Assembly (NCBI GenBank): GCA_009918675.1
Contig: RGDM01000022.1
Location: forward strand, 1 to 46,744
Source: a bacterium
GTDB taxonomy: Bacteria > Bdellovibrionota_B > Oligoflexia > Silvanigrellales > Silvanigrellaceae
DNA: 46,744 nt
Reading direction: 5' to 3'
Shown: positions 8,746 to 17,245 of the stretch, in pieces
Numbering within the stretch: position 1 is the first letter of the stretch
Layout: each line of letters starts with the position of its first letter
Position numbers and translations under genes: made by a program
Notes under the pieces: model-generated
Database searches by the model: none
Told to the model about the DNA's origin: nothing
The model's input: only the letters and a program-made list of their open reading frames with translations

Positions 8746-11232
8746 ATGCTGATTCCACAGAAGAACAGTCCAGGGAATCAGAGTGGCGATAGAACAGATA
8801 TGAACATAATAAAAATAAAAGTCTTTGATAATTCACTGAAAAAATTTAATGCATTACTTCTCTGCCACCTGCCACTTCTGTTTATTTCGGTTCTGACTCA
8901 TGTATCCGGCAGGAGCTTCTGGGGTTCGACAAAAAACCAAAGTCTACTTTTTTCGTTTTCCCTGATCAGCATACCTATCATTCTCCTGCTTTTGCTCAAT
9001 CAACTGCAGTTTCTCAAGAATACAGGGCAGACGCCGGGAAAACACGCTTCGCTGCTGATGCTCGCCTGTTTTCTTTTGCTGCAGATTCTGCGCATCGGAG
9101 CCTTGTGGTCGAATCATCAGTGGTCGCAGTTAACTGCTGAATCCGCAATCGCATGGGCTGCCTTACCTATTATACTGCTTTCCTACGTTCTCGCAGACGA
9201 TTCTCTTAAAATTGGTCGAAGCAAAAAATCGTGGTGGATTGTTCCGCTCACGAATATGGCCATTATGATTGCAATCAGCATTTTTCTTGCTCTGGCTCGC
9301 CCCGCAGACTCACTCGTATCCGGATTCGATATCCTGATGAACCTGAATGCTCTTGTTGCTGCATTGTTTGGGCTCATTTGGCTTTTCCGGATGGGATTCC
9401 CTAGCCATAATAGCCGCATTTTTGGCATTCTTTTTTACTTTTTTCTTCAAACGTCATTACTCAACCTAATTATCCCAAACACCTCATTTGAAATCATTCA
9501 TTCGATCTTGTTGCTCGCTACAATTTGTACACTTGCATTGGATTCGATTTTATTGAGTCCGCGAGCACTTTTTGAAAACGGATTTTCATTTTTAAGTGAC
9601 AACAGTCGTCTCAGAGCGCGCATTGCACGCACTGAAGCGAACCTTGTCGCGCAAACTCAAAAAAGTGACCAATTTGAGCGTGAACTTTCGGATACACTGT
9701 TATCTTCTGCCGCAACATTAGACAGCATGTCTGCACATATTTGCATTCTTGATTCGAACGGAAGAATTACCGCGGTCAACAGAACTTGGCGCGAATTTGC
9801 GCAAAACTCTGGAGCGGCGGATCCCAATTCATTCCTGGGTCTCAATTATTTGCAAATCTGCGAAAACGATACCTCAAAACAGTCGTCTAACTCGCTCGAA
9901 ACTGTGCGCGGTATCAAGAAGGTTCTCAACGGTGAAATTTCCGAATTTGTGACTCAATATCCCTGTCATGCTCCAACAAAACGGAGGTGGTTTCTTTGCC
10001 GAGTGACAGGATTTGACTCGAATCTTGGCCGCAGGTTGGTCGTGGCGCATGAAGATATCACAGATCTGAAAAAGGCTGAGGAGGAAATTCTTCTTAAGTC
10101 AGTTGCCATAGAACGCGCAAACGACGGTATTGTTTTGACTGACCCATCGCTCCCCGACAATCCAATTGTTTACGTCAGTGCCGGATTTCTGAAACTCACG
10201 GGATACAGCGAAGAAGAGGTCTTGGGGCGTAATTGTCGATTCATGCAGGGCCCCGAGACGGACCCTGCTGTTGTTGAAAAGATGCGGTTAGCCATTGAAC
10301 GTGAAGAGGGCTTTATCGGCGAGGTCGTCAATTACAGCAAAGCTGGCAGACCATGGGTGAACCACCTAAAGCTTGAACCTGTGCGCGATTCCGATGGAAA
10401 GCTCATTCGCTATGTTGGCGTACAGATGGATATCACTGCACAGAAAAAACTTGAGGCCGAACGGCGCAGGGCACTTGAGCTTGAGATGGCCGCACGCCGG
10501 GAAGTTGAACACCTGTATCAAGAAGCACTCAATGCAAATACGGTCAAAGACGAATTTCTAGCAACTTTATCCCATGAATTGCGCACACCTGCGGGAGTCA
10601 TTATCGGCTTTACTGAGTTGCTTAAATATGAAGACCTTCATTCAAGCGAGCGCGACGAAGCTCTCGATGCGCTGGAAAGAAACGCACGAGCACTCATCAC
10701 GCTCATTGATGACTTGCTCGATATGAGTCGAGTGATTACAGGAAAATTTAAGTTAACTGCCAAACCTGTTGACCTCACTGTCATCGTTGAATCAGTTATT
10801 TCCGCAGAAGTTCTTGCGGCTCAAGCAAAGAACATTCGCATCGTTACGGAATTCGAACCCGGCATCAGCCCTATCTACGGCGACACCACGCGGTTGCAGC
10901 AGATCTTTTGGAACTTGCTTTCGAATGCCATTAAGTTCACGCCTCGCAATGGCCGGGTCAAGGTTGCTGTGCGCAGCGAAGGTGCCCGAGTGATGGTGAG
11001 AGTTGCAGACACGGGCGTAGGCATCGATGGGAAGTTTTTGCCACACGTCTTTGAACGCTTCCGCCAGCAAGACAGCGGAATGAACCGGGGCTATGGTGGC
11101 CTAGGACTTGGCTTGGCGATCGTCAAACACCTCGTCGAACTGCATGGCGGAGCTGTTTGGGCGGAATCTGACGGACCAGGACGGGGCTCAATTTTTACCG
11201 TCAGCTTGCCAGCATTGACCTCTATTGGTTAA
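8746..11232 (+). CDS. Membrane LOV-domain (blue-light) sensor histidine kinase
   Basis: This 828-residue protein autophosphorylates a His in response, probably, to blue light. About seven to eight membrane helices (35-270) are followed by a coiled coil (285-320), a first PAS domain (about 321-445) and a second PAS that is a LOV domain (about 450-565). The LOV domain carries the flavin-adduct motif GRNCRFMQG with Cys497, NYSKAGRPWVN, and the conserved Gln560 in YVGVQMDIT. HisKA follows with the H-box LSHELRTP (His610), then HATPase_c with NLLSNAIKF, DTGVGI and GYGGLGLGLAI. No receiver domain is present, so a separate response regulator is expected; none is in the window. ATG 8746 is taken as start; an internal ATG at 8800 is a possible alternative since neither has a strong ribosome site. 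Confidence 0.92.
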   Translation: MLIPQKNSPGNQSGDRTDMNIIKIKVFDNSLKKFNALLLCHLPLLFISVLTHVSGRSFWGSTKNQSLLFSFSLISIPIILLLLLNQLQFLKNTGQTPGKHASLLMLACFLLLQILRIGALWSNHQWSQLTAESAIAWAALPIILLSYVLADDSLKIGRSKKSWWIVPLTNMAIMIAISIFLALARPADSLVSGFDILMNLNALVAALFGLIWLFRMGFPSHNSRIFGILFYFFLQTSLLNLIIPNTSFEIIHSILLLATICTLALDSILLSPRALFENGFSFLSDNSRLRARIARTEANLVAQTQKSDQFERELSDTLLSSAATLDSMSAHICILDSNGRITAVNRTWREFAQNSGAADPNSFLGLNYLQICENDTSKQSSNSLETVRGIKKVLNGEISEFVTQYPCHAPTKRRWFLCRVTGFDSNLGRRLVVAHEDITDLKKAEEEILLKSVAIERANDGIVLTDPSLPDNPIVYVSAGFLKLTGYSEEEVLGRNCRFMQGPETDPAVVEKMRLAIEREEGFIGEVVNYSKAGRPWVNHLKLEPVRDSDGKLIRYVGVQMDITAQKKLEAERRRALELEMAARREVEHLYQEALNANTVKDEFLATLSHELRTPAGVIIGFTELLKYEDLHSSERDEALDALERNARALITLIDDLLDMSRVITGKFKLTAKPVDLTVIVESVISAEVLAAQAKNIRIVTEFEPGISPIYGDTTRLQQIFWNLLSNAIKFTPRNGRVKVAVRSEGARVMVRVADTGVGIDGKFLPHVFERFRQQDSGMNRGYGGLGLGLAIVKHLVELHGGAVWAESDGPGRGSIFTVSLPALTSIG

Positions 11233-11269
11233 ATCCAACAACTGGCAACCCCTTTGACTGGACCAAGGC

Positions 11270-11677
11270 ATGGCAGACGCTCGAAAAAAGCCAATCAAGC
11301 TCGAATTTAATACCCAACTCATTTCCTCCGAATCACCCGATTCTGTTGCCGTGCAGGTGCGCGGCTCTGAAGGGGTGAATTCTGAAAACAAAGGCTTCAG
11401 CGGAACTGGAATTTTGACACAACCTATCACTGGGAGCGTCAAGTTGCGCCGTGAAGTGAAAGGAAGAGCCGGCAAACCGGTCTCTATCCTCTATGGCTTC
11501 GACGACCCAGCCGCAGCCTCAGATGTCAATCTCAAAAATCTGCAGTCGAAACTCAAAGAAACGCTTGCCTGCGGAGGCACGTTTGACACAACGGAACAAG
11601 AGATTGTGCTTCAGGTCGACGATTTAACCCGCGTTCGCAAGACCCTCGAAAAACTCGGCTTCAAGGTGAAAGGCTAA
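11270..11677 (+). CDS. yciH: SUI1/eIF1-like translation factor YciH
   Basis: This 135-residue protein carries the eIF1/SUI1 fold at residues about 60-135: REVKGRAGKPVSILYGF, then LKNLQSKLKETLACGGTF, a beta strand with EIVLQVD, and LEKLGFKVKG at the end. Family members are thought to affect start-codon fidelity on the small ribosomal subunit; in bacteria the role is not settled. The N-terminal 55 residues are a variable, polar extension. It lies 37 nt after the LOV kinase on the same strand, so co-transcription is possible. Confidence 0.88.
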   Translation: MADARKKPIKLEFNTQLISSESPDSVAVQVRGSEGVNSENKGFSGTGILTQPITGSVKLRREVKGRAGKPVSILYGFDDPAAASDVNLKNLQSKLKETLACGGTFDTTEQEIVLQVDDLTRVRKTLEKLGFKVKG

Positions 11678-11768
11678 AGCTGCCAGAAGATAGACTCCTC
11701 TGCGGCAAGATTCTGGTGTACTCTCGAACAAGCGCTATGATCCGTTTCAAAAATAAGGAAACATTCAA

Positions 11769-12266
11769 ATGCTGGTCGCCCGCGAAGGTCGTGTTGTAAG
11801 TCTTGATGGTGTTCTTAATGAACATGTCGATCTTCAGTCAGTAGAAGCCACGATTCTCGAGGCTTCAGCGTCGGCGCCAGCAGAAGGCGGGCAAGTTCTT
11901 CTCGACTTGTCCAAAGTACAACGAGCAAACTCATCCGGACTTCTGCAATGGCTGCGCATGACAAAGCGCCTCAAATGCCCGCTCCGCTACGTTAAGGCTC
12001 CTGTCTGGCTGGTTGAGCAATTCAACATGATCGATGAATTTTTTGATGGCGAGATTTCAGTTGAATCAATCTACGCGCATTTTTATTGCCCTGAAACGGA
12101 CAGCAGTGAAACACACCTCTTGCAAATTGAAAAAGACGTGCCACTGCTGGATAATTTCAGAGAGTTTCGTCTGATGGTTAAATCATCAGACGGCGGTGAA
12201 CTTGAACCCGATTTCGATGAGCGTTCATATTTTCACTTTATCGCGCGTCACCTTGTGAAAAAGTGA
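11769..12266 (+). CDS. STAS-domain protein (anti-sigma-antagonist-like)
   Basis: This 165-residue protein has a STAS-like N-terminal half: a beta strand plus LLDLSKVQRANSSGLLQWLRM, corresponding to the DxSxxxxxDSSGL core where anti-sigma antagonists of the SpoIIAA/RsbV type are phosphorylated on Ser. The residues NSSG at about 57-60 keep the Ser. The C-terminal part (about 105-165) is extra and unrecognised. AAGGA lies about 8 nt before ATG 11769. It is downstream of the LOV kinase and yciH, and in some bacteria LOV modules and STAS proteins belong to one stress pathway; whether that holds here is speculation. No anti-sigma factor or PP2C phosphatase is in the window. Confidence 0.7.
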   Translation: MLVAREGRVVSLDGVLNEHVDLQSVEATILEASASAPAEGGQVLLDLSKVQRANSSGLLQWLRMTKRLKCPLRYVKAPVWLVEQFNMIDEFFDGEISVESIYAHFYCPETDSSETHLLQIEKDVPLLDNFREFRLMVKSSDGGELEPDFDERSYFHFIARHLVKK

Positions 12267-12286
12267 CCACGCCCGCAATTCACTCT

Positions 12287-13174
12287 TTATTGATCTGCCA
12301 CTGATTGCGCTTTTTCCGGCAGATAATTCAGCGTGTTGATAATCTCTACCACCGCCGCGTCGATTGTGTTGCGACCTCCATCAACCGAAGGAACGCTATC
12401 ACCCAGCATCGAGAAAACTATCTGCCAACCGGATCTACTATCTGCAAACCCTGAGAGGCTGGTTGTTGGATCTGTGGTGAGTGTTCCAGTTTTGGCTGCA
12501 ACAGTTCCATTCACATTGCCGAGCCGGCCCGCAAGGGTTCCATCCACTCCGCCCACCGGCAGAAGCGCGCGGAAGGCTCGCATTTTGTTTGACGCACGAA
12601 TACTTGTTAAAACCTGAACAAAATCATGCGCTGCTAGGCGATTGTCGTAACTTAATCCCGACCCATCAACAATTCGCAAACCAGAAGACTTTTGAATGCC
12701 AAAATTGTTGAGCATTTCATACGTTGCTTGCGTTCCACCACACCAACTGAGAACATTTTCAGCCATGTCGTTGTCAGAGTATTTCATCATCTCTCGCATG
12801 TATTTAAATTTCTCTGAGCCAATTTCAGAGGCAGAAGAAAATTTTTGAAAGGCAGTCCAACTGGTCATGATCTTCATCGTTGATGCAGGTTTCACTGCCA
12901 TACCAACGTCGCGTCCATAGAACGAAAGCTTTTCACCACTCGGACCAAATGCAAGCACCTCCACACTCCAACGGGTGTTTGAATCTGAACCGCGCTCGAA
13001 AATGCTGTCGAGTGCGCTATTTAATCGAGGGTTCACATAGGGCTTAAAACCACCCTCAGTGCCACTGTCGATTGTCTGTGCGTTCGACTCTATATCTTGC
13101 CCGGGAGCACCACAGCCTGTTGCAACAAAGCCCAAAGCCAACACGAAAATCATCGAACGATAGAATTTGCTCAT
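12287..13174 (-). CDS. Compact lipoprotein D,D-carboxypeptidase (S13/PBP4-like)
   Basis: It is predicted to cleave D-Ala-D-Ala stem peptides or cross-links of peptidoglycan in the periplasm. A lipobox ends at Cys21 (VATGC). The three penicillin-binding motifs are present: SxxK as PASTMK (Ser98, Lys101), SxN as SDN (Ser133-Asn135) and KTG at Lys228 followed by TL. DGSGLSYDNR (about 170-179) is characteristic of the S13 family. At 295 residues it lacks the large insertion that E. coli PBP4 carries between SxxK and SxN; here they are only 32 residues apart. Start is ATG 13174 (AGGAGGACTAACGT precedes it). The gene stands alone. Confidence 0.88.
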   Translation of the reverse strand: MSKFYRSMIFVLALGFVATGCGAPGQDIESNAQTIDSGTEGGFKPYVNPRLNSALDSIFERGSDSNTRWSVEVLAFGPSGEKLSFYGRDVGMAVKPASTMKIMTSWTAFQKFSSASEIGSEKFKYMREMMKYSDNDMAENVLSWCGGTQATYEMLNNFGIQKSSGLRIVDGSGLSYDNRLAAHDFVQVLTSIRASNKMRAFRALLPVGGVDGTLAGRLGNVNGTVAAKTGTLTTDPTTSLSGFADSRSGWQIVFSMLGDSVPSVDGGRNTIDAAVVEIINTLNYLPEKAQSVADQ

Positions 13175-13312
13175 ACGTTAGTCCTCCTGCACGAAGGCTG
13201 TCCTGCAAAGAATGGGCCAACAGAAAAATGAGTATTTAAGTACCTGTAATTAATTGATAAATTGACACAATCGATGATTCCTGAGGACAATTGGGGCAGG
13301 CGAAAAAGTGAA

Positions 13313-13768
13313 TTAAACAGACACTGTGTTGAAAAGATAGACAGTTTCCAAAGAACAACTCAATCGTCCTTCGATTTGTTTTAAAATTTCTCTCTCAATC
13401 CATCCCTCGGGTGGCCCCTCAAAGAGCGGTATCGCAGCACTCATGACATGTTTTGAACAGAGTTCCTCGATGAGCGCAGCAAAGCCCTCGCGGGCAACAT
13501 CGGGTCGCATTTTCTCTTGCCAGTGAAATTTTAAAGGCAGAGCAACAACGAAACGTGTTCCAAACAATTCGCCAACCTCATGCCACAGCGGAGCTCCGGG
13601 CTGCAATTTTTTCCGAATGGTTGCCCTTGTGTATTCACGAAAATAATCGGGCCAAGCCTTTTTAACCTGCCGCGAGAGAATGTCTTTGCTCACTCCAACG
13701 CAATTCACGGGATGAACAAAAACTTCTGGATAAACAGTAAAAATGTCGTCAACTCTGACGAAATTCAC
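13313..13768 (-). CDS. Macrodomain protein (DarG N-domain-like)
   Basis: This 151-residue single-domain protein has macrodomain features: FVHPVNCVGV near the N-terminus (the ADP-ribose-contacting Asn loop), QVKKAWPDYFREY, a strand FVVALPLKFHW, and the C-terminal phosphate-loop-like IPLFEGPPEGW. The pattern resembles the DarG antitoxin domain that removes ADP-ribose from thymidine in DNA. However, no DarT toxin gene is adjacent and the expected GVMGKGLA loop reads GVSKDILS, so binding or catalysis may differ. Two adjacent GTG codons (13771, 13768) could start it; 13768 has better spacing from GAGGA. The fold is probable; the substrate is unknown. Confidence 0.75.
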   Translation of the reverse strand: MNFVRVDDIFTVYPEVFVHPVNCVGVSKDILSRQVKKAWPDYFREYTRATIRKKLQPGAPLWHEVGELFGTRFVVALPLKFHWQEKMRPDVAREGFAALIEELCSKHVMSAAIPLFEGPPEGWIEREILKQIEGRLSCSLETVYLFNTVSV

Positions 13769-13889
13769 CACAGATTCCTCGCTGTCAAACTTGCAGCGTC
13801 AATTCCCTCGCCAATCGATCTACACAATTGATTGTTCAATCTAACATGGTTTCATGTGCGAGCACCAGAATCAGTGCGGGAGAGAATCC

Positions 13890-16007
13890 ATGCGTCGTAA
13901 CTTGCTGAGAAATACAAGAGCGCTATCGCTTTTGAGCTGTATTAGCCTTTCTGTTGTCGGATGCCTAAAGTCAAAAAAACCAGGACAAGTCAGCGACGCT
14001 GGCATTTCCCTGCCACAAACGGCTTCCGACTTGGGACTCAGCGCTGATTTTCTCATGAAAACCTACTCGAAAGAAAACCTCGAGAAGAGAGCTAAACCGG
14101 GCCAGCTTATTGTGCTTGCCAAAAGCGAGTGGCGCGATTCGCTTCCGCTGAAACACCGCTCTGGCGATGTCAAAACCTTTCGCAATAGCACCGACACGAG
14201 CACTGTGACAGCGGTTGGCGGCGTTGAGGTCAATGGCTTGAGTGTTGCAAAAGGTGCAATCAAAGTTGCGAGTGACAAGTCGGCAAATGAGTCAACTTAC
14301 GAAGTCATGCGCCTTGACCTGCGCGACATCAGCAGCAAGGGGCTGACCAACGCGATCAACTCTCTGCATACCTTAAGCTCAGTGGTTTTTGCTGAGCCAA
14401 ACTTTGAAGTTCGCGCGATTGGCACCCCAAATGATGCAAAATTCCCATCACTCTGGGGCATGACAAAAATCTCTGCTCCGGCGGCTTGGGACACCTGGCA
14501 AGGCGATCCAAATTTTGTCGTTGCCGTCATCGACACGGGCATTGACTACAACCACGAAGATCTCAAAGACAACATCTGGAAGAACAGCAAAGAAATTCCT
14601 GGCAATGGCATTGACGACGATGGCAACGGCTATATTGACGACGTCCAGGGCTGGAACTTTTACTGGGCCAACAACAATCCAATGGATGGAAATGGCCACG
14701 GAACACATTGTTCAGGCACCATCGCAGGCAAAGGCAACAACAGCTTGGGTGTTGCTGGCGTGAATTGGAACGCAAAATTGATGCCCGTGAAAGTTTTGGG
14801 AGACGACGGCTCGGGATACAACTTCGATATTTATGATGGAATTATGTACGCGGTAAATAACGGTGCGCGAGTCACAAGCAACAGCTACGGCGGTGGTGGT
14901 GCGAGTGCGCTGATTGCATCTGCACTTGAAGCTGCGCGCAAGAAGGGCGTGCTCTTCATTGCTGCTGCAGGAAACGAATCTGCTGCGGCTGCTGGGTATC
15001 CAGCTTATTATAGCAAGACTTACGATAACGTTATTTCTGTTGCATCAACCGAAACCACGGATGCCCTTTCGTCATTTTCAAATTATGGCGACGGTGTAAA
15101 TATTGCGGCTCCCGGACGCGATATTCTCAGCACAGTGCCAAACAATGGATATCAATCTTACAGTGGAACATCGATGGCCACGCCACATGTGGCAGGCTTA
15201 GCGACTTTGCTTTGGAGCAAGCAACCATCGATGACCTACACGCAGATCAAAGACACAATACTCACCACCGGAGATGCTGTTCCAGATTTGGTGGGCAAAG
15301 TGGATACAGGCACCCGCATCAATGCGCAAAAAGCACTTGCCAAAGTCATGCAAGCACCAACTCCGACACCTACAGCAACAGCAACTGTGGCTCCAACTGC
15401 TTCGCCAACTGCTCCTGTGGCTCCAACTGCTTCGCCCACAGCAACAAAAACTCCAACACCAGCGCCAACGGTAACAGCCTCACCCACACCCGCGCCGACC
15501 GCAACTAAGACACCGACTCCAGCGCCGACCGTTACTGCGACGCCAACTCCAGCACCAACCGCAACAGCGAACCCAACGTACAAGTCGGGAATCCGCTACT
15601 CGTATTACACAACCCCGGTTGCTTGGAGTGACATTCCTGACTTCAGCAAATTAACTGCAACGAAGTCCGGTCTGCTGCAAAACTTCTCGTTGGTTCCAAA
15701 AACAGATATCTGGAATTACGGGTTCATGTTTGATGGCTATATTTTCACTCCAAAGGCCGGAACCTATACATTCTATACTTACTCAGACGACGGCAGCCGC
15801 TTGTGGATTGATGGAACACTTGTTGTTGAAAACGGTGGTGTTCACGATCTCACCGAACGCTCGGGCACCATCAACCTGACTGCAGGTTACCATGCAATAC
15901 GCGTCAGCTACTTCCAGAAAAATCGTTTCGCCGGACTTGAAGTTCGTTATAAAGGCCCTGGCATCAACAAAGACTTGATCCCAAATAACGTCCTCTTCTA
16001 TAAATAA
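13890..16007 (+). CDS. Secreted lipoprotein subtilase (S8) with PA14 domain
   Basis: This 705-residue serine protease has a lipoprotein signal ending in LSVVGC, a propeptide region (to about 190), and a subtilisin domain. The catalytic triad is at Asp215 (VIDTGID), His270 (GHGTH) and Ser428 (GTSMATPHVAG). A Thr/Pro/Ala-rich linker of near-repeated PTPAPT units (about 488-565) connects to a C-terminal PA14 beta-sandwich (about 566-700: YTFYTYSDDGSRLWIDG), a likely carbohydrate-binding module. The start at ATG 13890 has GGGAGAG upstream and leaves a normal signal peptide; an in-frame ATG at 13854 would add a polar extension. It is probably exported to the cell surface to degrade glycoprotein or wall-associated protein. 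Substrate unknown. Confidence 0.92.
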   Translation: MRRNLLRNTRALSLLSCISLSVVGCLKSKKPGQVSDAGISLPQTASDLGLSADFLMKTYSKENLEKRAKPGQLIVLAKSEWRDSLPLKHRSGDVKTFRNSTDTSTVTAVGGVEVNGLSVAKGAIKVASDKSANESTYEVMRLDLRDISSKGLTNAINSLHTLSSVVFAEPNFEVRAIGTPNDAKFPSLWGMTKISAPAAWDTWQGDPNFVVAVIDTGIDYNHEDLKDNIWKNSKEIPGNGIDDDGNGYIDDVQGWNFYWANNNPMDGNGHGTHCSGTIAGKGNNSLGVAGVNWNAKLMPVKVLGDDGSGYNFDIYDGIMYAVNNGARVTSNSYGGGGASALIASALEAARKKGVLFIAAAGNESAAAAGYPAYYSKTYDNVISVASTETTDALSSFSNYGDGVNIAAPGRDILSTVPNNGYQSYSGTSMATPHVAGLATLLWSKQPSMTYTQIKDTILTTGDAVPDLVGKVDTGTRINAQKALAKVMQAPTPTPTATATVAPTASPTAPVAPTASPTATKTPTPAPTVTASPTPAPTATKTPTPAPTVTATPTPAPTATANPTYKSGIRYSYYTTPVAWSDIPDFSKLTATKSGLLQNFSLVPKTDIWNYGFMFDGYIFTPKAGTYTFYTYSDDGSRLWIDGTLVVENGGVHDLTERSGTINLTAGYHAIRVSYFQKNRFAGLEVRYKGPGINKDLIPNNVLFYK

Positions 16008-16032
16008 GCTCAATCGAAAAAATGCGACACGT

Positions 16033-16064
16033 AAAAAAGCCCCGGACAGGAAACTGTCCGGGGC
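16033..16064 (-). terminator. Rho-independent terminator for the L,D-transpeptidase gene
   Basis: A perfect 11-bp stem, GCCCCGGACAG with CTGTCCGGGGC, encloses a GAAA/TTTC tetraloop (16039-16064). On the minus strand it is followed at once by six T residues (16038-16033), giving a textbook intrinsic terminator 37 nt past the stop of the minus-strand gene. The convergent subtilase may share the hairpin, without a T-tract on its side. Confidence 0.88.
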
Positions 16065-16100
16065 AACGTGCATGAGGCCAGTTCTGCTCTGCAACCAGAG

Positions 16101-17144
16101 TCAGTTCTGACTTTGGCAAGAGCCAAAGTATTTTTTATCGATAAATCCACGATGAGTGCGAACGAAACTACTTCCTGAAATTTCTTCAAGCACATAAGCT
16201 GAGTCGTCTTTATCGTAGAATGAAACCACATTCCATTGCGTTGCTGGAAGCTCGCTGTGCACAGGCGCAATTCCAAGAGTCTCGTCAATTGACGTGACTG
16301 AGCAAATGAGCTTTTTGGGTTCCGCTGGCTTTGTCACTGGAGGCGGTGGTGATGGTTGTTTATTTTCGCCGAGATTTGGATCTGCATCCCAGCGTCCAAC
16401 CACAACCTTCAGGTCAACTCCAGAGAGCGACTGTGTCAACGTTGATTTCTTTGCCGCTGCTTCCATCGCAAGCGTCGCGGTCTTAAATCCAGAAATGCTT
16501 GCAAACGTATCAAGGACAAGATGGAAAAGCTCTTTTATTTTCGCATTTGGGTTGCGAATGCAGCCACCCGACACACGGCGTTCATCGGCCTTTTCAAGAT
16601 CCAATATCCACTCGGCTGCGTTGCCATGCACACCATATTCGCCGTTGAACCAAATGACGTAGCTGCCCAGCGGATTCTTTGCACCACAGGGGCCAAAGAG
16701 ATCTGGGTTGTTCTTAAAAATGGCTTGCCGTTCCTGCTCGTTGGCCGCTAGTTTTCCAGTTGCTGGATCCTTCGGACTTCTCGGCAGCCAGGTTGGACAA
16801 ACCTGCATGTCCTCGGCTGCAAAAATACCCGTCGGTGTTGATTGTGGGATTTTGTCGTGAAATTCGCCCTTCACATCGGCAGAGGCAATGTTCCACTGAT
16901 CTGCGACTTTTCCATCTTTATAGAGAGTGGCGCGATTCGAATTGAGATTGATCCGCAAAGCGAGTTTTGCCTGGAGTGCGTTGGCGACACTCGCGTCATC
17001 TGTCGCAGCCGATTCCACCCACTGTGTCCCTGCCTCTGCATCAGGTTTAGCCTGGCAACCGGCAACCGTTGCAAATAAACACAGCGAAACTCCAACGAGA
17101 GCATGCATCCATGACGGTTTAAAGGCTGAATTCATTCTGTTCAT
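16101..17144 (-). CDS. Lipoprotein L,D-transpeptidase (YkuD) with C-terminal SH3-like domain
   Basis: It is predicted to form 3-3 peptidoglycan cross-links or to attach proteins to the wall in the periplasm. A lipobox ends at Cys30 (TVAGC). The YkuD domain (about 60-215) contains YGVHGNAAEW with His173 and VSGGCIRNPN with Ser192, the nucleophile Cys195 and Arg197, matching the HxGx/SxGCIR signature. After a Pro-rich linker (QPSPPPPVTKP) the last 65 residues look like an SH3-type wall-binding domain. The start at ATG 17144 has AAGGGG 8 nt upstream. A strong terminator follows. It is the second peptidoglycan enzyme within 4 kb, with the D,D-carboxypeptidase at 12.3 kb. Confidence 0.88.
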   Translation of the reverse strand: MNRMNSAFKPSWMHALVGVSLCLFATVAGCQAKPDAEAGTQWVESAATDDASVANALQAKLALRINLNSNRATLYKDGKVADQWNIASADVKGEFHDKIPQSTPTGIFAAEDMQVCPTWLPRSPKDPATGKLAANEQERQAIFKNNPDLFGPCGAKNPLGSYVIWFNGEYGVHGNAAEWILDLEKADERRVSGGCIRNPNAKIKELFHLVLDTFASISGFKTATLAMEAAAKKSTLTQSLSGVDLKVVVGRWDADPNLGENKQPSPPPPVTKPAEPKKLICSVTSIDETLGIAPVHSELPATQWNVVSFYDKDDSAYVLEEISGSSFVRTHRGFIDKKYFGSCQSQN

Positions 17145-17245
17145 AACCTTGGCCCCTTATTTGAACGCCACCCCTGGTCAGCTGCACGAGGCAAGGTTAG
17201 CAATTCAAAGGCCAAAAAATATCCAATCAATTTTGGGGCTAAGCT

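Noticed and set aside
15360..15580. Possible CRISPR or tandem DNA repeat
   Set aside because: The repetition is at codon level (Thr-Pro linker), in frame, without spacers.
15236..15583. Val/Gly/Ala-rich repetitive frame on the minus strand
   Set aside because: It is the shadow of the Thr/Pro repeat linker of the subtilase; no start site and no independent support.
17180..17245. Possible T-less hairpin after the deaminase gene
   Set aside because: I could not find a stem of convincing length, so no terminator is called for the leftward operon.
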